The notes under the pieces are model-generated. The model was not told the DNA's origin. It did no database searches and saw only the letters and a program-made list of their open reading frames with translations. DNA of 64,000 bases, from assembly GCA_017506865.1 (NCBI GenBank), contig JAFCMP010000357.1, positions 129,001-193,000 of the forward strand, given 5' to 3'. Source of the stretch: Tribonema minus. Lineage: Eukaryota > Sar > Xanthophyceae > Tribonematales > Tribonemataceae. Below, piece after piece: positions 59,501 to 64,000 of this stretch. The first letter of the stretch is position 1. Every line of letters starts with the position of its first letter. The position numbers and the translations under genes were made by a program.

Positions 59501-59783
59501 TTGCGCGGGGCGGCCTCAGGGAGCGTGAATGTGTCGCTGGCGCTGCGGTAGCGATGGTGTGTCTCTGCTGTGCGGCGCTCGTGTAGTAAGCAGGCTGTTG
59601 CTCAGGGCTCCTCCCGGGAAAAGGCTCTAGGGGCGTGCCAGCTTCAGCTTCCGGGTACGTGACACTGGCTCGGCTGAAAACACCTCTGTTCCTCGAATAG
59701 CGAGGGTTGGAAGGCCCATCCGTACCCTCTGGGCCCAAATAGTTTCCATAGCCACTGCCAGCATGTCTTCTGCTGCCTGACAT
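47551..59783 (-). CDS. Wntless/GOST-like seven-helix protein fused to a class 3 lipase
   Basis: Sixteen exons fit one continuous frame of about 1,394 residues: 59783-59100, 58794-58333, 57275-57073, 56607-56472, 55705-55541, 54884-54489, 53729-53403, 53120-52989, 52822-52610, 51530-51351, 50758-50720, 50358-50173, 49866-49756, 49387-48825, 48371-48301, 47867-47551. Exon 1 encodes a disordered Pro/Ser/Arg head (NPFQAPP, NPFEAN). Exon 2 has a first hydrophobic helix (YVIFMLPYVCLALAIWL), then a lumenal-type domain to exon 4 (FELTSESRAYAK). Exons 5-9 hold about seven membrane helices, including LICWQNP, reminiscent of Wntless (FDNP). Exons 10-16 are a class 3 lipase: ETACFLCEAAWQAYYDP, VLAFRGTAHLKN, VHSGFLESYL, GHSLGGAMACLAAYD, TFGAPRVGN, VVNDGDLIAGLP, YRHAG. 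The Ser-Asp-His triad is present. Possibly a membrane-bound acylglycerol or phospholipid lipase. Exon 1 and 8 borders are the least sure. Confidence 0.72.
47883..47985. repeat. two-copy tandem repeat, period 54 bp, with GAAGTT motif
   Basis: GTTGAAGTTGGCGGCAGCGA occurs at 47883 and 47937, each followed by TGATG. It lies in the intron before the last lipase exon, only about 16 bases upstream of the acceptor. Confidence 0.8.
50807..50850 (+). repeat. interstitial telomeric repeat (CCCTAA)n
   Basis: About seven tandem CCCTAA units with one CCCTGA variant, in the intron between lipase exons 10 and 11, 49 bases from exon 11. Confidence 0.95.
50916..50977 (+). repeat. second interstitial telomeric repeat block in the same intron
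   Basis: About ten CCCTAA units with several single-base variants (CCCTGA, CTCTAA, CACTAA), 65 bases from the first block and in the same orientation. Confidence 0.95.
52330..52440. repeat. two-copy tandem repeat, period about 55 bp
   Basis: ACTGCCAACGCCAGCTTCTA...GGCAGCAAGGTAAGTA is followed directly by a diverged copy ACTGCCAATGCCAGTATATA...CGCAGCAAGGTATGTA. Intronic. Confidence 0.7.
52490..52555. repeat. intronic partial copy of the edge of 7TM exon 9
   Basis: The + strand CTGCGTG...ATGCAGCTGAC AAACAGCAGCGCGCCGAGC is a close copy of 52611-52655, the last bases of exon 9. On the minus strand it reads LLGALLFVSCIVYTQ against LPLGALLFVSCVVCTQ in the exon. Confidence 0.75.
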
Positions 59784-60227
59784 GACTATGCAGCGCGTAA
59801 AGAAGCTGCTCTGAGCTTTCGGATCTCCTGATGTAAAAGCTACCAGTGTACGGTGCTGCAGAGATTCATAGCGAGCTCTATGACCGCGACAGTCTCAAAT
59901 TGACTGCCATGCATGCACATACTGTATCACAGGAAATTATTAGGCAGCACAGCACGTGCATCTCACGCTGATCCCAAACCTCACACTTGAACTTTTGTTC
60001 GGTAACGAGTTTGCGGCAACTCTGCGGGTTGTGCTGCCATGCACTGCCTGCTGGTGACGAACGCCGACTGCAGATGGTGCTGGCTGGTGTGATGCTAATG
60101 CTGTACTGACACTTCTTCTCCCTTTGAGGTTCACGTTTAACCTTCAAGCGTTTGACCAATACCGTACGTAGTACCTACCTCGCTTTTGGCTGGCTGCAGA
60201 TTAGTAGTTCGACAGCCCCTGCAAACC
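59784..60227. promoter_or_regulatory. shared upstream region of the 7TM-lipase and eL6 genes
   Basis: Divergent start codons flank this gap. A GGCTGCAG acceptor-like site at about 60198 could mark a 5' untranslated intron of the eL6 gene. No other signal seen. Confidence 0.35.
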
Positions 60228-62343
60228 ATGGCGCCCGCCGCTGCTGCCAAGCCCACCGGGGAGAGCCGCTGGTACCCCGCTGATGACATCAAGGCGCCTC
60301 GCAAGTCGAAGGCCAAGAGGAGCGTGCACAAGCCCACCAAGCTGCGCTCTTCCATCACGCCTGGCACCGTCTGCGTGCTGCTGAGCGGCAGGTTCAGGGG
60401 CAAGCGTGTGGTGTTCCTGAAGCAGATGGCGTCTGGCACTCTTCTGGTCACTGGTGAGTGCCCATAGTCTGGATCTACAGGTACCGCCATTAACTGTCTG
60501 CGCTATGCAGTTTTTTTGTCTGTGCATCTTTGAGTTTTTGCTAACTTTGAGCGGCAGCTGAATTCTGAGCCCGATGACGCAAAAACTCTGCGTGAGGCGC
60601 CGCGAGCGAGGTCCGTGCTAAAGGTGTTCTGCGTCTGCCGACAGTCCAATATGGGCCTTGCACGGCGGCAGGCGCAGGGCAGTGGAAGCTCGGGCTGAGC
60701 GACCACAGCCGAAGATCGCAAAATACGATTATGAGAACTGAGGGCTCATTGAATGTAGTGACCAGATCCTGCCATAACTGGTCTGCGACACGTGCGCGTA
60801 AGCTGCTGCCTGCTTGTGTGGTAATTCTCGCTCCAAGTGCTTGCAGTGCTCTCCTCGGCGAGCCGCTGTGGCTATGCAGCCGAGGCACTGGCCGTGATGC
60901 ACACCGCACACCATCAACCTCCACCATGCGCCTCTACGCATCAGCGCCTTGATTGCACACACTCAACCTCCTATGTGCGCGGGTACCGGTTCTGTTGCAT
61001 TGTTTCTTCTTGTGGTTTCCACTCTCCCCTTGTTATCAGGCCCCTACAAGGTCAACGGCGTGCCCCTGCGCCGCGTGAACCAGGCCTACGTCATCGCCAC
61101 CTCCACCAAGCTGGACGTGAGCAAGGTGGACGTGTCCGCCATCGACGACGCCTACTTTGCACGCGCGCCTGAGGCAAAGAAGACCGCCGAGGACGCCTTC
61201 TTCGCACAGGCTTCCAAGGTGACCCTTGTAGCTATATCTCATTGTTTCAGAAAGCGAAGCACTAGTCTGCAGTGTCAGTAGAGGGCTGTTGCAATGATGT
61301 CATGCATACATGCAACGGATAGACGCGCAAGCCGGCCTGGTGCTGAGACTATGGAAGTGTGCGCTTGGTTGCTTGCGTTGCAAATGCGTTGTGGGTGGCA
61401 GGCTTTGTAGCTTATGGCGCCAGTTTCATCAGCTCCTTTGCACAAGGAAGGCGTATCTCAAGGCATTTTCAGCCTGTTTGAATAGCATGGTGTCAGCCAT
61501 CAGCCATGGTACGCCTACGCACACATACATGTATATTTATGCCCATTACAGGAGCAGATGCTGCACCGGCCCCGGTACCACCCACTCGAGGGTGCTCTGC
61601 GGGAGTCGTTAGTGGGCGCCGCGCGCCTTTGACATTTGTTGCCTCGTGTGTTGCCTCTCTGTCTGCTCCGCTGTGGGTACATCAGGAGTCTGTGGTCTCT
61701 GACCAGAAGAAGAAGGACCAGGACGTTGTTGACGCCTCCATCCTGGCTGGTCTCTCCAAGGTACGTATGTATACACGCATGAATTCATGAATTGACATGA
61801 ATTCAATTGACAGCCCGCGCGCATCCCTTTGAGGTTTGTCGTGACCTTTCTGTAGGGTCGTGTTCATATGTATGCATAGCACTTCCAAGGTGCTGGCCGT
61901 GTGTGGCTCCTGTCTTGACCATGCCTCGCTGACCAATCAAAGAGTGCCTGCGGGAACGCATTTGAGCTGAACTTGATGCCTGGCGAGGACAAAATACTGT
62001 GGCCCAGCCCCGCTTTTGATGCGCTTGAAGTAAGTGTAGCCATATGGCCGGCAGCTCACCAACGAGTTGCTTCTTATGGGGCTGGGTTGTGGAGGCAGCA
62101 CCACTTGCGCTCTCACTGCTGCGTATTTTGCCACAATCATCACACCTGTTTGAATAATGTGCCTGACAATCGCGTCACCACTTGTTCTAGTTGCGTGTCC
62201 AGTCACAAAAACCTTTTGACCACCTGTACTGACCGTCACCATTGTCATGTGTTTTTGCTTCACAGGACAAGCTGCTCAAGGCATACCTCAACGCTAAGTT
62301 CTCTCTGACCAAGAAGGACCGCCCCCACGAGATGGTCTTCTAG
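60228..62343 (+). CDS. RPL6: 60S ribosomal protein eL6
   Basis: Four exons (60228-60453, 61040-61218, 61686-61760, 62266-62343) join in phase and give 185 residues, near the fungal and plant length. Exon 1 has a short Ala-rich head, then [39 protein letters not shown] and [19 protein letters not shown]. Exon 2 continues [26 protein letters not shown]. Exon 3 is [20 protein letters not shown]. Exon 4 ends [21 protein letters not shown]. These are the eL6 landmarks ([43 protein letters not shown]). The start lies in an AACCATGG context. The protein sits in the large ribosomal subunit. Confidence 0.97.
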
Positions 62344-64000
62344 GCCATCACACATCAAGGCTGACCTTGGCTAAATGCAGCTGGCAACTAACTTTGCAAA
62401 AGTGTCTTGGCATCCTGCTGTTTGCTTGCTGCGGTGCATGGTACCTGCTTGGCATGCTGACTTGGAGTTTGCTACAGAACCAGTGTGCTTGTTGCTTTTT
62501 TGAACTGCGCTGGCACGCACTGCCTTGGCTGCCCTGGCTTGCCCCAATCCATGTCAAATGCACTGCAACAGGCAAATTACTACTGCCGCAAAAGGCGAAA
62601 AGCATGACAGGCCATGAACCAATGATATACGAAATGTCCTATCAGGCGCAAGTCTCAGAGTGCTGCGTGGAAACGACTTCCTGTTCGCTAGCTTTTTGCC
62701 ATTTGTTTACAAGTTGAAAAATTTCGCTGGCTTGTCTGCGTATAGCACATGCATGGTTTTTGTCCGATGAATGAGCACAAGATGCCTGCCTGGTTTCAGG
62801 TCATGGACATGACTGATGATTTGTATTGCCTATAAATGCTGCTGCTGTTGCAACCTACACGTACAGACTGCCACAGAATCGTTGATGCTGGCAACATACA
62901 TGTGATGCAGTTGGTGCATCTGCTTGTGACTTGCTGTATAGCATGGAACTACGCCATGGCGGTAAATTCAGGCTTCAATGTGCTGATGGGGCAATCAATT
63001 TGCACTTCCTGAAGGCAAGCAGCACTGCAGCCCCCCAGAATCTGCCCCAGATGAGCGTGTGAGCCCGAACCCTGCGTAAGCTTAAGCCTGAACTCCGCGG
63101 CACATGCCTGATGAGATTTTTGTCTGGCTGGAGGGCAAAAGTTCTCAAGCAGCCTCCCGCTTCCATCCTGACTGAGAATGTGCTGGTGGGCAGGTTCTCG
63201 TCATCACATACTCAGTGTGCACAAGAGCGTGTCAGCTGTAACGTGTGTTGTGTGTGCGTGCGTGACTTTGCTACATATGCATGGGTTTGTGTGCAAGAGG
63301 TTTCCTGCATGGCAACGCAATACAAATGGGGCACTGCAACACAAGCCACTGTAAACATCAAGCACCTGCAACTGCTGGCTTGTCACTCAGTCCAGGCCTT
63401 TCAGATCCACAAAAAGATTGGCATCGCGCATTGCTGACAAATAAGCTGCATATATCAATGTGAAGGAACACGTGCTTCAATGGCTGGTTTAGTGTCACAC
63501 AGATGCACAACCTGGGTCGCAACAGCAAGCAAAACCCAACACGCCACATGAGTTGGTACCATTAAAAAAGGTGTAAATTGTTGTTCCCACGCATTGTGCA
63601 GCTGACTTAACAGATGCATGATAAACCGCCCGCTAAGTGCGCTGGCGCGCTCTCGCCATGTGTGTGTGATGCTACAACTACAAGTGCTATTTGGCATCCC
63701 CAGCCTCTGCCTCCACCCCCAACTGCGCAGTAGTCACACAGCGCACAGCGCGCGCGCACAACCCCCTAGTGCGCGCATTGCGCTGGCCTGTGCCCTCAAA
63801 ACTGTGACATGGGTAGGTAGGGTATAAGTGCAGCGGTACCGGCCCCACCCTGCGCGCTACTGCACTTGCCCCCCCCCCCCCTTCTCCACTCCCCCTGCTG
63901 TCTCGTTTCTCTCCGTGTGATGTAAACACCTCCATTGGTTGAATCGTTTACACACCACCAACATCTCACATTCCCGACTCAAAGCCTTGACAGGACAAAC
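62344..64000. other. no gene recognised
   Basis: The first part is the eL6 3' untranslated region. Several short plus-strand frames exist but none shows family motifs. A C12 run near 63870 and pyrimidine-rich sequence follow, and may be the 5' region of a gene beyond the window. Confidence 0.4.

Overview
This is a eukaryotic nuclear window, most likely from a flagellate green alga (Chlorophyta, possibly Chlamydomonadales). Several things point there. Genes carry introns with GT-AG borders. Exons are GC-rich and full of Ala, Gln, Gly and Ser codon runs. The ZZ finger is of the plant NBR1 type. A TYW3-kelch-TYW2 fusion, otherwise known from plants, is present. Cilium-linked genes occur (ULK4/RUNKEL-like, CFAP53-like, C2orf81-like). 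Interstitial (CCCTAA)n blocks suggest a TTAGGG-type telomere, known in some Chlamydomonadales. The species itself was not identified. There are no prokaryotic operons, CRISPR arrays or rRNA genes, and I recognised no tRNA gene.

Layout. 1-2785 (-): NBR1-like ZZ protein, running off the left edge. 3205-8605 (+): ULK4/RUNKEL-like pseudokinase. 8735-10932 (-): TPR protein with two tandem cytochrome b5-like domains. 11471-12601 (+): myristoylated EF-hand-like protein. 13585-14018 (+): 5-hydroxyisourate hydrolase. 15054-15854 (-): mitochondrial lipoyl-like protein. 16635-18493 (-): DDAH-like protein. 18824-20719 (+): C2orf81-like. 20972-22144 (-): AT-hook protein with a possible organelle targeting sequence. 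22689-26189 (-): CFAP53-like. 26858-27904 (+): unknown disordered protein. 28337-35355 (-): TYW3-kelch-TYW2. 35647-39171 (-): VPS45. 39458-41485 (+): POLD3. 42511-43240: a non-autonomous transposon-like element. 43380-46352: poorly resolved coding remnants. 47551-59783 (-): a 16-exon gene joining a Wntless/GOST-like seven-helix protein to a class 3 lipase. 60228-62343 (+): ribosomal protein eL6. 62344-64000: no gene seen.

Exon models were built by hand. For each, I required GT-AG borders, a continuous reading phase and family motifs that rejoin across the junction. Many neighbours are divergent pairs with short shared upstream regions (NBR1-like/ULK4, TPR-b5/EF-hand, DDAH-like/C2orf81-like, CFAP53/unknown, VPS45/POLD3, 7TM-lipase/eL6). 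The genes do not form one pathway. They cover cilia (ULK4, CFAP53, C2orf81-like), endosomal traffic and autophagy (VPS45, NBR1-like), tRNA modification (TYW), purine breakdown (HIU hydrolase), replication (POLD3) and translation (eL6).

The points most worth a second look are: the 7TM-lipase fusion; three enzyme-like proteins that have lost key residues (ULK4-like, DDAH-like, lipoyl-like); introns that hold tandem copies of the neighbouring exon edge with its splice site; interstitial telomeric repeats inside an intron; and a short GAAGTT motif that recurs in both introns and exons.
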